Source: MGIIb-O2 sp002494975 (GTDB lineage Archaea > Thermoplasmatota > Poseidoniia > Poseidoniales > Thalassarchaeaceae). Taken from it: a stretch of DNA of 64,000 bases. Within the stretch, counting starts at the first letter, position 1. Every line of letters starts with the position of its first letter. Under the pieces are notes generated by a model. That model had not been told where the DNA came from, made no database searches, and saw only the letters and a list, made by a program, of their open reading frames with translations. The position numbers and the translations under genes were made by a program. The DNA lies in assembly GCA_028355015.1 (NCBI GenBank), contig JAOMRN010000001.1, positions 310,001 through 374,000 on the forward strand, written 5' to 3'. Shown here one piece after another: positions 1 through 8,894 of this stretch.

Positions 1-1
1 A

Positions 2-958
2 ATGCCCAAAGTGATTCAACAATTTCGATGTCCAAAGTGTGAGTGCTATGAAATTCGTGGTCGTTGGTCAAAAATGGAACATGAAACCTTAGCAGACTTA
101 AGAATTAGAGATAATCTTGAAATTGATGATAGAGCAGATGATGTTAATGTTGATTTCGCTCTGCAAGTAATTGACGATAGAACCAACAGAGTTCATTTAG
201 ATGTTTCAGGCACGATTGATAATTTCTTTTTTGAAGATAGTTATGAGGTATTAATTCAGACTAGTAATGCAATATGTACTCCTTGCACGAGAAAAGATGG
301 TGCCTACTTTGAAGCGATAGTTCAACTTCGTTCAGCAGGTCGTAAGTTGTCGGAAAGTGAGCTTAGAGAATTGAGAGCTACTCTAGATGAAATGCTTGGG
401 GGAATGGAAGCTGATCCTATGTTTTTTATAACTAAGGAAGGTATAGTGACAGGGGGTTGGGATTTACAACTAGGCTCTAAATCAATGGCAAGATCTTGGG
501 GGAGAATTTTAACAAAGAAATTTGGTGGGACAATAAAAGAAACTTCAACAGTTGTTGGAATGAGGGATGGAATAGAAATTACTAGACTTACTGTTAGTTA
601 TCGTAAGCCAGCCTATGCTGTTGGAGATGTCGTTAAGCTGAACAATGATTTGTGGTTAATTGATTCATGGCAGAAAGATGGACCAATTATCCGCCGCTTA
701 AAATTCTTTCAACGCTCTGGAGCAACATGGAGAGATATGGAAAAAGCGAGGATTATTTGTTCAACTTCGGACCAACATATTGTCGATATTATGAATAGAG
801 ATAGTTCTGCTGCGGAAGTTATGAGCCCTCAAGATTACACCATGACTACAGTTGCTCTTCCATACGATGATGATATTAAATCTACTAAATTACGAATTGG
901 TTACATACATGATGTATGGGTGGCACTACCTGGGTTTACGGCGGAGGATGCGATATGA
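2..958 (+). CDS. NMD3-family ribosome export/RNA-decay protein, 5' truncated by window edge
   Basis: Archaeal homologue of eukaryotic NMD3, the 60S export adaptor; the archaeal role is presumed to be in large-subunit maturation or RNA quality control. Two zinc-type Cys pairs are visible, CPKC at residues 10-13 and CTPC near 92-95. The second is followed by the family's GAYFEAIVQLR signature. The Met at position 2 aligns with an internal residue of NMD3 (the PKVI-x-x-x-CPKC segment), and the usual first Cys-pair cluster is absent, so the true start probably lies upstream of this window. The stop overlaps the start of the SIS isomerase gene as ATGA, suggesting translational coupling. Family identity is fairly sure; molecular function is inferred from the eukaryotic family. 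Confidence 0.85.
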   Translation: MPKVIQQFRCPKCECYEIRGRWSKMEHETLADLRIRDNLEIDDRADDVNVDFALQVIDDRTNRVHLDVSGTIDNFFFEDSYEVLIQTSNAICTPCTRKDGAYFEAIVQLRSAGRKLSESELRELRATLDEMLGGMEADPMFFITKEGIVTGGWDLQLGSKSMARSWGRILTKKFGGTIKETSTVVGMRDGIEITRLTVSYRKPAYAVGDVVKLNNDLWLIDSWQKDGPIIRRLKFFQRSGATWRDMEKARIICSTSDQHIVDIMNRDSSAAEVMSPQDYTMTTVALPYDDDIKSTKLRIGYIHDVWVALPGFTAEDAI

Positions 959-1995
959 TTCCGAGAGATATGGACGAGCTTCTGAAAAATTTAGATCATC
1001 GTGACATGGCAGGATATACTCGTAATTTCATTGATGATTTTGAACAAGCGATTAATTCTAAGTTAGATATTCCCAAAGATACTGATTGGTCCGGTGTATT
1101 ATGTTTAGGAATGGGAGGTTCCGGTGCAGGGGGGATGTATCTTTCTGCATTATCAGATCACTCAGGAGGACTGCCATTTGTCGTTTGGAGAGATTATGGT
1201 TTACCTTCTTGGTGGGGGCCTGATTGGTTAATAATTGCAACGTCTTATTCAGGAAATACCGAGGAAACACTTGATGGTGTGAAAGAAGCATTAGAGTCAG
1301 GAGGTACAGTCATTGGTATTTCATCAGGAGGTGAATTAAAAAAAGTCATTACTGAGGATGAGGAGTGCCTATATTTGCAGGTTCCAAGTGGTCAAATGCC
1401 ACGTTCAGCATTTGGTCATTTATTCGGAACTCAATTAGCGGTTTGTTGGGAAATAGGTATTATTGAAAAGCCAAATCCCGAAGAAATCACATCTATGTTA
1501 AGCCGCTTACGTTCTCTATCGATAGACTCAGACATAAGTGGAGGGAATGGATTGGTTATTTCTGTAGCAGAGTCGATGCTTGGTAAACAAATTGGTATAA
1601 TTACTCCTACCGTTTTAAGTTGCGCTGGTCGACGCTTTTCTAATCAACTAAATGAGAACTCAGATGTTTTTGCTCGTCCCACAGAATTACCTGAAATGAA
1701 TCATAATGAGATAGTTGCATGGGCTTCTTCAGAAAGTAATGAACATTCTTTAATCTATTTTTCATGCGAAGATATTCATCCTAGAATACGTTCTAGAATG
1801 AACTGGATGTTAGAAAATATTGCAAATGAAAACTCTTGGATAATTGACTGTGAAGGTGAAAGTTTACTAGAAAGATTACTCTATGCATCTCATATTTCCG
1901 ATTGGATAAGTATCGCACTAGCACTATTGCGAGGTGTAGATCCATCTGAAATGGGTTCAATAATTGAACTCAAGTCTCATCTCTCTAAGGTCTAG
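955..1995 (+). CDS. SIS-domain bifunctional phosphoglucose/phosphomannose isomerase
   Basis: Predicted to interconvert glucose-6-P or mannose-6-P with fructose-6-P in archaeal sugar metabolism. Two SIS domains are visible: the phosphosugar loop GMGGSGAGG near residues 51-59, then TSYSGNTEET near 97-106. A catalytic-type Glu/His cluster, PEMNHNE, lies near residue 245. I place the start at 955 because it forms an ATGA overlap with the upstream stop and has GGAGG at 943-947 seven bases upstream; a longer reading from 916 lacks this. At 346 residues it is the usual length of the archaeal PGI/PMI family. The 3' end shares a CTAG overlap with the convergent M23 gene. Confidence 0.88.
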   Translation: MIPRDMDELLKNLDHRDMAGYTRNFIDDFEQAINSKLDIPKDTDWSGVLCLGMGGSGAGGMYLSALSDHSGGLPFVVWRDYGLPSWWGPDWLIIATSYSGNTEETLDGVKEALESGGTVIGISSGGELKKVITEDEECLYLQVPSGQMPRSAFGHLFGTQLAVCWEIGIIEKPNPEEITSMLSRLRSLSIDSDISGGNGLVISVAESMLGKQIGIITPTVLSCAGRRFSNQLNENSDVFARPTELPEMNHNEIVAWASSESNEHSLIYFSCEDIHPRIRSRMNWMLENIANENSWIIDCEGESLLERLLYASHISDWISIALALLRGVDPSEMGSIIELKSHLSKV

Positions 1996-2573
1996 TATAT
2001 AGGGCCGAGAACTAATCTTGGGTCTGGGTATTCAATCAATGCAATTTTTCTGTTTGCTGGGTCGACTACTCCTGGCATGTCGTGAGTTTTAGGTTCAATT
2101 ATCGAGAGTTGAAAGTGTAGATGGGATTCCCATCCTCCATTTTCATGCTTATCTCCCATCCAGCAAATAACTTCACCACGAGAAATTTTCTGGCCAATCT
2201 TCTTCTTAGAGATAGAATTAGAATCTAAATGCCCATATAATGCCCAAATTGGAACTCCACCAATAATATGTTTTGTAATTATGACATTTCCATAGTCTCC
2301 ATCTTCTGGATTATATCCAAAATGAGAAATTACTCCATCTTCAAAAGCCATACAGGGAGTTCCTACTGGCGCTCCGATATCTATTCCAATATGCAAGAAT
2401 CTATTGTCTTTAAACAAATCAGTATTATACATCCCTGGTCTTAATTCATCATATTTACCTATGTCATACGTCATTTTAGATGGTGTATAATCTCCTCCAG
2501 TAAAGTCTCGTACCTCATAATGTTCTGGTAAATCGACCACGGGGTGGTATCTGCCTGTTTGCCACTGTACCAT
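1992..2573 (-). CDS. M23-family (LytM-type) metallopeptidase without signal peptide
   Basis: Zinc peptidase fold of the lysostaphin/LytM family. Visible ligands are H61-x3-D65 in HIGIDIG, Y-G-H115-L, and the H-L-H motif at 151-153. The family usually cuts glycyl bonds in bacterial peptidoglycan, which archaea lack, so the substrate here is unknown. There is no signal peptide or TM segment in the 193 residues, so a cytoplasmic role is implied unless export is non-classical. It lies 24 bases downstream of rmuC on the same strand and probably shares its transcript. Fold assignment is confident; function is not. Confidence 0.8.
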   Translation of the reverse strand: MVQWQTGRYHPVVDLPEHYEVRDFTGGDYTPSKMTYDIGKYDELRPGMYNTDLFKDNRFLHIGIDIGAPVGTPCMAFEDGVISHFGYNPEDGDYGNVIITKHIIGGVPIWALYGHLDSNSISKKKIGQKISRGEVICWMGDKHENGGWESHLHFQLSIIEPKTHDMPGVVDPANRKIALIEYPDPRLVLGPIY

Positions 2574-2597
2574 ATATGGCAGCGAAATGTTCGATGA

Positions 2598-3803
2598 TTA
2601 ATAATCTTCAGAATTAGAATCAGGGATATTTGTTAACTCTTGAGGCTCAGGTAGGGAACTTTGGAGAGTTCCGCTAACTTGTAAATTTTCTAGTTTTCGT
2701 CCTTGTGGCAATATTCTATTTTCATATGAGGACATAGCTGCAGTATACGCCTTTCCAGCATTGTCTAAGTTACTCCCTATCTTCATTACATGTCTCATGA
2801 ATACTTCAGTTCTCTTATACATCTCCCTACTGACATCATATATTTCCTTTGCACCATCTGCTAATGCTTGTTGTTGCCAATAGATTGCCACCGTTCTCAA
2901 TAAGGCTAACATTGTCACTGGTGTAGCTATTAGCACAGATTTTGACAATGCATATTCATGTAAATCTGGATCAGCGGCAAAGGCGGCAGCTAGCAGGGCT
3001 TCACTTGGGACCCACATTACTACGTAGTCAATATCACCTTCTAGTTTGTCATGATATGATTTTTCTCCTAACTTTCTCGCAGTTTTCCTCATACCCGAGG
3101 CGTGTTCAATAATTAATTCTGATTTTTCGTCATCGGATGCATTTTCTATGGCTTCAAAAAACTTCTTTCCTATTGCTTTAGAGTCAACAGGTATAGTTCC
3201 TGAGTTAGGTAAACGAATTACAAAATCTGGCCTTGCATCATCAGTGGTTTCTTGTTCAAAGAAATCCACATGCTCCGTCATTCCTGCGATTTCTAATAAT
3301 CTACGTAACTTAACTTCTCCCCAATTTCCTCTTGATTGGGACGATCCAGTCAATGCCTCAGTCAAATTGTCGGCTCTTAGTCCTAGTGAACGAGTATTTT
3401 GATCCAGGCTATCGAGATGTCTTTTGATCCCTTCATAGGCCCCTATCCGGTTCTTTTCTAAATCTAAATTCGACTTTGCAAGTTTTTCCAATTGCTCTTT
3501 AAGAGGAGATACTAAATCATCAACTTCTTTTTTTCTAGCGACTAAGTCTTTTTCTGTTTCTGCCTGAACTTTACCTAATCGTTGTTCGGCAAGATCAAGA
3601 AACGCTGCATTACTATCTTTGGCGACTTCTAGAGCCATTGATTGGAATTCTGCACGCATAGTATCCTTTCCTTCCATGTTGGCTGCAAGTCTTTCTTCAG
3701 AACGAATAATCATTGCACTCATTTTTTGCTTAGATAACATCCAGCCTATGGTGCCTCCAAGCAAAAGCCCCAATGAGATGTATACCAGTCCCGTAATTTC
3801 CAT
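2598..3803 (-). CDS. rmuC: RmuC-family DNA recombination protein
   Basis: RmuC proteins have a PD-(D/E)XK-like nuclease core and in bacteria limit rearrangements at inverted repeats. Residues 4-20 form a hydrophobic N-terminal anchor. A charged coiled coil spans roughly 30-125, and the RmuC core (GNWGEVKLRRLLE, then PDFVIRLPNSGTIPVDSKA) covers about 155-345. Length (401) and order match bacterial RmuC. The gene is uncommon in archaea and may have been acquired from bacteria. It starts with ATG at 3803 and faces asd divergently across about 100 bases. Confidence 0.9.
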   Translation of the reverse strand: MEITGLVYISLGLLLGGTIGWMLSKQKMSAMIIRSEERLAANMEGKDTMRAEFQSMALEVAKDSNAAFLDLAEQRLGKVQAETEKDLVARKKEVDDLVSPLKEQLEKLAKSNLDLEKNRIGAYEGIKRHLDSLDQNTRSLGLRADNLTEALTGSSQSRGNWGEVKLRRLLEIAGMTEHVDFFEQETTDDARPDFVIRLPNSGTIPVDSKAIGKKFFEAIENASDDEKSELIIEHASGMRKTARKLGEKSYHDKLEGDIDYVVMWVPSEALLAAAFAADPDLHEYALSKSVLIATPVTMLALLRTVAIYWQQQALADGAKEIYDVSREMYKRTEVFMRHVMKIGSNLDNAGKAYTAAMSSYENRILPQGRKLENLQVSGTLQSSLPEPQELTNIPDSNSEDY

Positions 3804-3906
3804 AATTTAGTATAAATATCGATAGTACTTTAACTCGTTGTTTAAATCATATTTTCTCTAATCGATAAACAGTTGTTCTTACGTACTTTGCGCTCTTGCG
3901 ACATGT

Positions 3907-5040
3907 ATGGGAAGCGTGGAAACAGTGAATTGTGCAATTCTCGGTTCTAGAGGTCTTGTAGCACAACGTTATCTTCAAAGAATGGTCAATCATAGTTGGC
4001 TAAATCCTGTATCAGTCATTGGTTCTAGTTCTACGGTTGGTTTAAAAATAAGTGAATTACCTTGGTCCCTAGATGAAGTTCGGCCAAAATTGCCCGATAT
4101 TGTAGTCAAAGACTTAGTTGACATCGATCAGTTGATTTTCGAATTGAAGGCAGAAAATGTCCAAATCATATTCTCTGCCATACCCGAAGATGTAGCAATT
4201 AGGGTAGAAAAGAGATTAGCCAGAGAAGGATTTGTTGTCATTAGTCATGCATTGGCTCATAGAATGGATAGTGACGTCCCTCTTGTAATTCCTACCGTTA
4301 ATTCAGACCATTTAACGATATTAGAATCCCAAAATTATGGGACAGGATACTTAATCTCATGTAGTAACTGTATGGTTGTCCCTATAGCTTTGACTTTACA
4401 TCCATTAATTTCTAATTTTGACTTTTTATCTGTGAATATAGTTACAGAACAGTCACTTTCAGGAGGCGGTAGGGGCCTTCTTACTAAAGGCAGAATGGGT
4501 ATGCCAATAAATTCTGCAATTCCAGGAGAGTCAGAGAGTGTGGTAAGGGAGTTGAATAAAATTCTAGGGAAAAAATATGATGGTATTTTCCAAGAAGCAA
4601 ATCTTGGTAGTAAAGTTTGGTGTTCGCGTGTAACTCGCGAATTTGGGCATTTAGCTTCAATAGAGGTCGAATTCGTCAATGAAATAAGTGCGCACAAAGT
4701 CATTGAAGAGTGGCAAAAATATTCATTTGAATCTTTTGATTCAAGGCTTCCTTCTTCGACTAACATAATTAATTTTGTAGACGGTAAATTAGACGTTGAA
4801 GAACATAGATGGTCTGGCTCTGAATCACGAAATCCTAATCAAAATCTTTCTGCAGCGATGGCGGTTTCCATTGGCGAAATAGAAGTCACAGGGAAAAAAT
4901 TAAGATTTAAAGTAGTATCTGATAATACAATTCTTGGAGCAGCAGGTTATGGTGTACTTTTAGCTGAATTAATTTTAGCAGATGGAATTTTAGATGAATC
5001 GAATAATCTGATGAATAGTTCTTTACGGGACATTAATTAG
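3907..5040 (+). CDS. asd: Aspartate-semialdehyde dehydrogenase
   Basis: NADPH-dependent reduction of aspartyl-4-phosphate to aspartate-4-semialdehyde, the branch point to lysine, threonine and methionine. The N-terminal dinucleotide loop is GSRGLVAQ (about 13-20). The active-site Cys lies in SCSNCMVVP (Cys near 155). A Gly-rich EQSLSGGGRG segment follows at about 180-189. The sequence looks like the archaeal/yeast type rather than the Gram-negative type. Length 377 is normal. It is followed 36 bases later by the METTL5-like gene; no aspartokinase gene is adjacent. Confidence 0.88.
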   Translation: MGSVETVNCAILGSRGLVAQRYLQRMVNHSWLNPVSVIGSSSTVGLKISELPWSLDEVRPKLPDIVVKDLVDIDQLIFELKAENVQIIFSAIPEDVAIRVEKRLAREGFVVISHALAHRMDSDVPLVIPTVNSDHLTILESQNYGTGYLISCSNCMVVPIALTLHPLISNFDFLSVNIVTEQSLSGGGRGLLTKGRMGMPINSAIPGESESVVRELNKILGKKYDGIFQEANLGSKVWCSRVTREFGHLASIEVEFVNEISAHKVIEEWQKYSFESFDSRLPSSTNIINFVDGKLDVEEHRWSGSESRNPNQNLSAAMAVSIGEIEVTGKKLRFKVVSDNTILGAAGYGVLLAELILADGILDESNNLMNSSLRDIN

Positions 5041-5076
5041 AATTAATTCAAACGTATAAGCAATCTGCGATAGGTT

Positions 5077-5688
5077 ATGAGAATCCGTCATCTTGCCATG
5101 ATGCTCTCTGATTTAGAGCCACATCCTTGTAATGATGTTAGTTTAGAACAGTATTCTACAGACGGTGATTTAGCCGCTCGTTTACTTTTTGACATAGCAT
5201 CATTTGGTGATATTAATGATAATTATACAGTAGCTGATTTAGGGGCAGGTAATGGTATATTAGGTATAGCGGCGTTGAAATTAGGAGTTCAACAAGTAAT
5301 TTTTGTTGAAACCGACATTGAAGCGTGTAGTACTTTAGAGAAGAATTTAATTAAACATAATGCTCTAAATTCTGGTTTAATAGTCAATGAACATATTAGC
5401 AGCGGGACCTTTTTGAAAAAAGTCGATTTGATAATTTGTAATCCTCCATGGGGTCGACAGAAAGAAAAAGCCGATAGACCTTTTTTAGAAATGATTCTGA
5501 AAAATGGTTCAATTGCTCATTTACTCCATAGTGCGAGTGCAACTCACATCCGTCCATTTTTCGAATCTAAAGGTTGGGATGTGGAAATGTATGGTGAAGC
5601 GGATTTTGCACTACCTGCTAAATATTCTCATCATAAAAGACAGAGAGACATGACAAAAGTAGGTTTTTGGCGGCTATGCCCTAACTAA
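5077..5688 (+). CDS. METTL5-like N6-adenine RNA methyltransferase
   Basis: Class I SAM-dependent methyltransferase. The SAM loop is DLGAGNGILGI near residues 54-64. The N6-adenine catalytic motif NPPWG is near 122-126, followed by a segment resembling the FLE...HLLHSAS...HI stretch of METTL5 and archaeal homologues. The likely target is an adenine in small-subunit rRNA, as for METTL5; this is inference from the family. The start at 5077 is an ATG with a short AGG two bases upstream. It lies directly upstream of the csl4-RRM gene. Confidence 0.8.
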   Translation: MRIRHLAMMLSDLEPHPCNDVSLEQYSTDGDLAARLLFDIASFGDINDNYTVADLGAGNGILGIAALKLGVQQVIFVETDIEACSTLEKNLIKHNALNSGLIVNEHISSGTFLKKVDLIICNPPWGRQKEKADRPFLEMILKNGSIAHLLHSASATHIRPFFESKGWDVEMYGEADFALPAKYSHHKRQRDMTKVGFWRLCPN

Positions 5689-5744
5689 ATGTTTGATTCT
5701 CAACATCCGTGTTATTCATACGTGGTTGACCGGTCGCCAGCACA

Positions 5745-7019
5745 ATGAATGCTTCAGCAGGCGACTTCGTCACACCGGGAACATCCGTTGCAGTCGACGA
5801 AGGATTAACTTTGGGAGATGGCATAATTTCTACTAATTCTGGTTTTCTTGCATCTCTCTCAGGTAAGTTAGTTGAAGATAATGGGACGATATCAGTTCAG
5901 ATTAAAGGTTCTACTGCTAACATGCCTAAAATCGGTGACATAGTGATAGGTCAAGTAAATCGTCTCAATGCTAAAACTGCCGAAATCAGAATTCTTCATA
6001 TTGAAAATAAAGATGGTGGAGAGAGGACAATCCCTGCTTTGAAACTATTCGCAGATATTTATGTTACAGACTTTGTCGATCGATACATCCCGTCTGCTGG
6101 TGATACAATGCGTTCAAGAGACATAGTCCGGGCTAAAATAACTCAGTTTGAACCTATGCTCAAAGCGTCAACTCGTGAAAATCCTGAATTAGGAGTTTTG
6201 CATGCAATATGTCCTCCTTGTGGAGAAATACTACAGAAAAGTGATTCCTTACCTGATTTTAATGTATCATGTCCTAGGTGTGATTATAGTGGATACCGTG
6301 TACTTTCTAACGGATTTGGGCATGGATATACTATACCTGAAGGGGCGAATGTTGAATCTCTAAATAGGCCTGGAGAAAGATGGTCATCTGAGGCTGAGAA
6401 AATGCTTGGACACGATGGAGTTCGTCCATATCTTTCTCCTCTAGCAGATTTTAGAAGAGGTATAAATCATGAAGTTCCAGCATTTGTTGCTAAAATGCGC
6501 AACAATAACCGTTCAGGAGGTAATCGTTCAGGGGGCCAACGTAGAGAAATGCACAAAACCACTTGCACTATGTGTTCGAGTTCTACAGAAGTTCCTTTCA
6601 AACCCACACCTGGGAAACCAATACGATGCCGTGATTGTATGAATAAGGTCAATGATGGCACTGCAACTAAAGAAGAATTATCTGCAGAGCGTGCAGTTCT
6701 GAAATCTGCTAGAGCAAAGTCCGCTGAATCATCAGGAGTCAAGTTATTTGTAGGTAGTATCTCTTGGGATGCCAATGAAGATGATTTAAGAAAATTATTT
6801 TCTACCTATGGTGAACTAACAGAGGTCCATATCGCTAAAGATCGCGAGACTGGTAAGTCAAGAGGTTTTGCTTTCATAAAATTCTCTAGCCTAAAAGATG
6901 GCCAAAAAGCAGTTAAGGAATTAGATGGATTTGAATTTCATGGAAGAAAAATCAGTGTCCAAGAATCAAATGAGTCACGCGGTGGCTCTAATGATAGGCG
7001 TTCACGCCGCAGAAAATAA
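5745..7019 (+). CDS. csl4: Exosome subunit Csl4 fused to an extra zinc motif and an RRM domain
   Basis: Residues 1-185 match archaeal Csl4, a cap subunit of the RNA exosome: an N-terminal barrel (GDFVTPG, then GIISTNSGFLASLSG), an S1-like segment (GDIVIGQV), and a zinc ribbon with Cys pairs near 156/159 and 176/179. Unlike ordinary Csl4 (about 190 residues), this protein continues to 424. A basic NR/SGG linker comes first, then a second Cys motif (CTMC near 272, CRDC near 293) with a proline-rich loop. A complete RRM follows, with RNP2 KLFVGSIS near 332 and RNP1 KSRGFAFIKF near 370, and the tail is Arg-rich. One uninterrupted frame excludes a sequencing fusion of two ORFs. The start is ATG 5745. 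The added modules probably broaden RNA binding by the exosome. Confidence 0.88.
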   Translation: MNASAGDFVTPGTSVAVDEGLTLGDGIISTNSGFLASLSGKLVEDNGTISVQIKGSTANMPKIGDIVIGQVNRLNAKTAEIRILHIENKDGGERTIPALKLFADIYVTDFVDRYIPSAGDTMRSRDIVRAKITQFEPMLKASTRENPELGVLHAICPPCGEILQKSDSLPDFNVSCPRCDYSGYRVLSNGFGHGYTIPEGANVESLNRPGERWSSEAEKMLGHDGVRPYLSPLADFRRGINHEVPAFVAKMRNNNRSGGNRSGGQRREMHKTTCTMCSSSTEVPFKPTPGKPIRCRDCMNKVNDGTATKEELSAERAVLKSARAKSAESSGVKLFVGSISWDANEDDLRKLFSTYGELTEVHIAKDRETGKSRGFAFIKFSSLKDGQKAVKELDGFEFHGRKISVQESNESRGGSNDRRSRRRK

Positions 7020-7030
7020 GCGAGTTATTA

Positions 7031-8842
7031 ATGGCTGTATTAGATTCCCCTACCAATATGGAGGGGTGGCTTGTAATTGATGGCTATGAAGATGAGCCTG
7101 CTGCATTTGGAGTTCCAAACTATCTTGGTTTTCATATTCGTTATATTTGTGGTGTCCTTGAATCTAGAGGTATACCATATACGTATCTCACTATAGATCA
7201 ATGGAGATTAAGATATAAATCTCTTCTTAAGAATAAGGACGATAGAGATAAGCTACGTAGAGATTTATCGAAATTATCTGGCACAGTAGTTCTAGCTGGT
7301 TCAATAGTTCCTGGAAAATATGTTCGAGGAACTCCGATCAGTCAAAAAGAATTGGATGAAATTCTTGCAGTATTTCCTAGAGAGCAACCAATATTATGTG
7401 GAGGGTGGGCAATTAAAAATTGGCGTTATTCTGGATGGACTCCTTTACGAAGTAATCTTTTCTGTGCAGTTAACGATATTGATGCATCTCTAAACCACTA
7501 TATCTCAACAGGTATCTGGAAGCACGGTAAGAGAACTAAAGAACAATGGTCTTTATGGGCCCAAAAAGGTTCTACTTCTAAGGCAGTGACCACTCATCCT
7601 GATCTTTTTACGGAAGATGGACGCACAGGGCCTTTAACATATGAAGTTGAACTTTATCAAGGCTGCGTACGATTTAAGAGAGGATGTAAATTTTGTATAG
7701 AACCGAAAAAAGGAGTCCCTCTTTGGAGAAGTGAAGATGATGTGTTGAAAGAAATTTCCGGCGCTATAGATTCTGGTGTAAGAAATATAAGAATTGGAGG
7801 TGCAACAGACATCTACACATATCGTGCAGAAGGGGTCATAGATATGGAATATCCGATTCCTAACCCCGAACCGATTTCTAAGGTTCTATATGGGGCAAGA
7901 AATGATGAAAGATTAAACATATTACATGTAGATAATGGGAATCCTTCAATAGTTGCTGAAAATATTGAACCATCTACAGAAATAACCAAATCTATGATTG
8001 ATACTCTTAGTGATGGCGCAGTATTATCATTTGGTTTAGAATCAGCTGACCCTAATGTTCATGAAATGAATTGGTTAAATTGTGATGCCGAACAATTGAA
8101 AATCGCAATACGTCACATCAATGATTTTGGTCGTGTTAGGGGGGACAGAGGTCTCCCTAAACTTCTCCCCGGTCTTAACTTTATAGCAGGGCTGAACGGT
8201 GAAAATAAACACAGTTATTCATTGAATCTCCAATTATTGCAAGATTTACGCTCAGAAGGATTGTGGCTAAGACGTATTAATATAAGACAGGTCGAAGGTC
8301 AAGGTTTTCAGGAAATTTCAGACGTAGATTTCCGCTCATTTAAACAGAAAGTTCGTGAAAATATAGACAAGCCATTGCTCGAAGAAATGTTTCCTCTTGG
8401 TTCTATATTAAAGGATATCTGGTGGGAAACGCATGATGATAGAATACGCCGTCCCGAGCAAGTCTTGAATCCAATACACAGAGATCCATCGATATATGGT
8501 AAGTCGGGAATTACTTTTGGCCGACAAATAGGGGCTTATCCAATTTTAGTTGGAATCCCCTATCATATCCCTCTCGAAACAGAATCTGATATCTTAGTGA
8601 CTGGCCATGGCATGAGGAGTATTTCAGGCGTGGAATTAAATCTTGACATCAATTCTGTATCTCAACAACAGCTAGAATCTATTCCTGGTATCGGTAAAAA
8701 AGGTGCTTGGAGAATCATAAGTTCCCGAGCTAGAGCAAGCCGTAAATCAGATACGCCCTTCATTTCCGTTGAACAGGCTTTCAGTTCTGCTAATCTTGAG
8801 ATTCCTCCGATTGCTAAAAAAGTATTGAAATGTGATGCATGA
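7031..8842 (+). CDS. COG1031-type radical SAM enzyme with C-terminal helix-hairpin-helix
   Basis: Matches the conserved archaeal family of radical SAM proteins with a C-terminal HhH (COG1031), whose reaction is unknown. The cluster-binding motif is atypical: the Cys are spaced x6 then x2 (CVRFKRGCKFC, about 211-221) instead of CxxxCxxC, followed by IEPKKG. Conserved stretches continue with RIGGATDIYTY and LSFGLESADPNVHEMN. The HhH at about 545-575 carries IPGIGKKGAWRI and suggests nucleic-acid binding. It starts 11 bases after the csl4-RRM stop and is likely co-transcribed, hinting at an RNA-related role. Confidence 0.82.
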   Translation: MAVLDSPTNMEGWLVIDGYEDEPAAFGVPNYLGFHIRYICGVLESRGIPYTYLTIDQWRLRYKSLLKNKDDRDKLRRDLSKLSGTVVLAGSIVPGKYVRGTPISQKELDEILAVFPREQPILCGGWAIKNWRYSGWTPLRSNLFCAVNDIDASLNHYISTGIWKHGKRTKEQWSLWAQKGSTSKAVTTHPDLFTEDGRTGPLTYEVELYQGCVRFKRGCKFCIEPKKGVPLWRSEDDVLKEISGAIDSGVRNIRIGGATDIYTYRAEGVIDMEYPIPNPEPISKVLYGARNDERLNILHVDNGNPSIVAENIEPSTEITKSMIDTLSDGAVLSFGLESADPNVHEMNWLNCDAEQLKIAIRHINDFGRVRGDRGLPKLLPGLNFIAGLNGENKHSYSLNLQLLQDLRSEGLWLRRINIRQVEGQGFQEISDVDFRSFKQKVRENIDKPLLEEMFPLGSILKDIWWETHDDRIRRPEQVLNPIHRDPSIYGKSGITFGRQIGAYPILVGIPYHIPLETESDILVTGHGMRSISGVELNLDINSVSQQQLESIPGIGKKGAWRIISSRARASRKSDTPFISVEQAFSSANLEIPPIAKKVLKCDA

Positions 8843-8894
8843 CTATATCAATCTAGAGTAATAGTGATAGTCTCCAGATAGGCGCTAGTGCTGT

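Noticed and set aside
2..4. ATG at base 2 as the true start of the NMD3-family gene
   Set aside because: The Met aligns to an internal position and the usual first Cys cluster is missing, so the gene most likely begins before the window.
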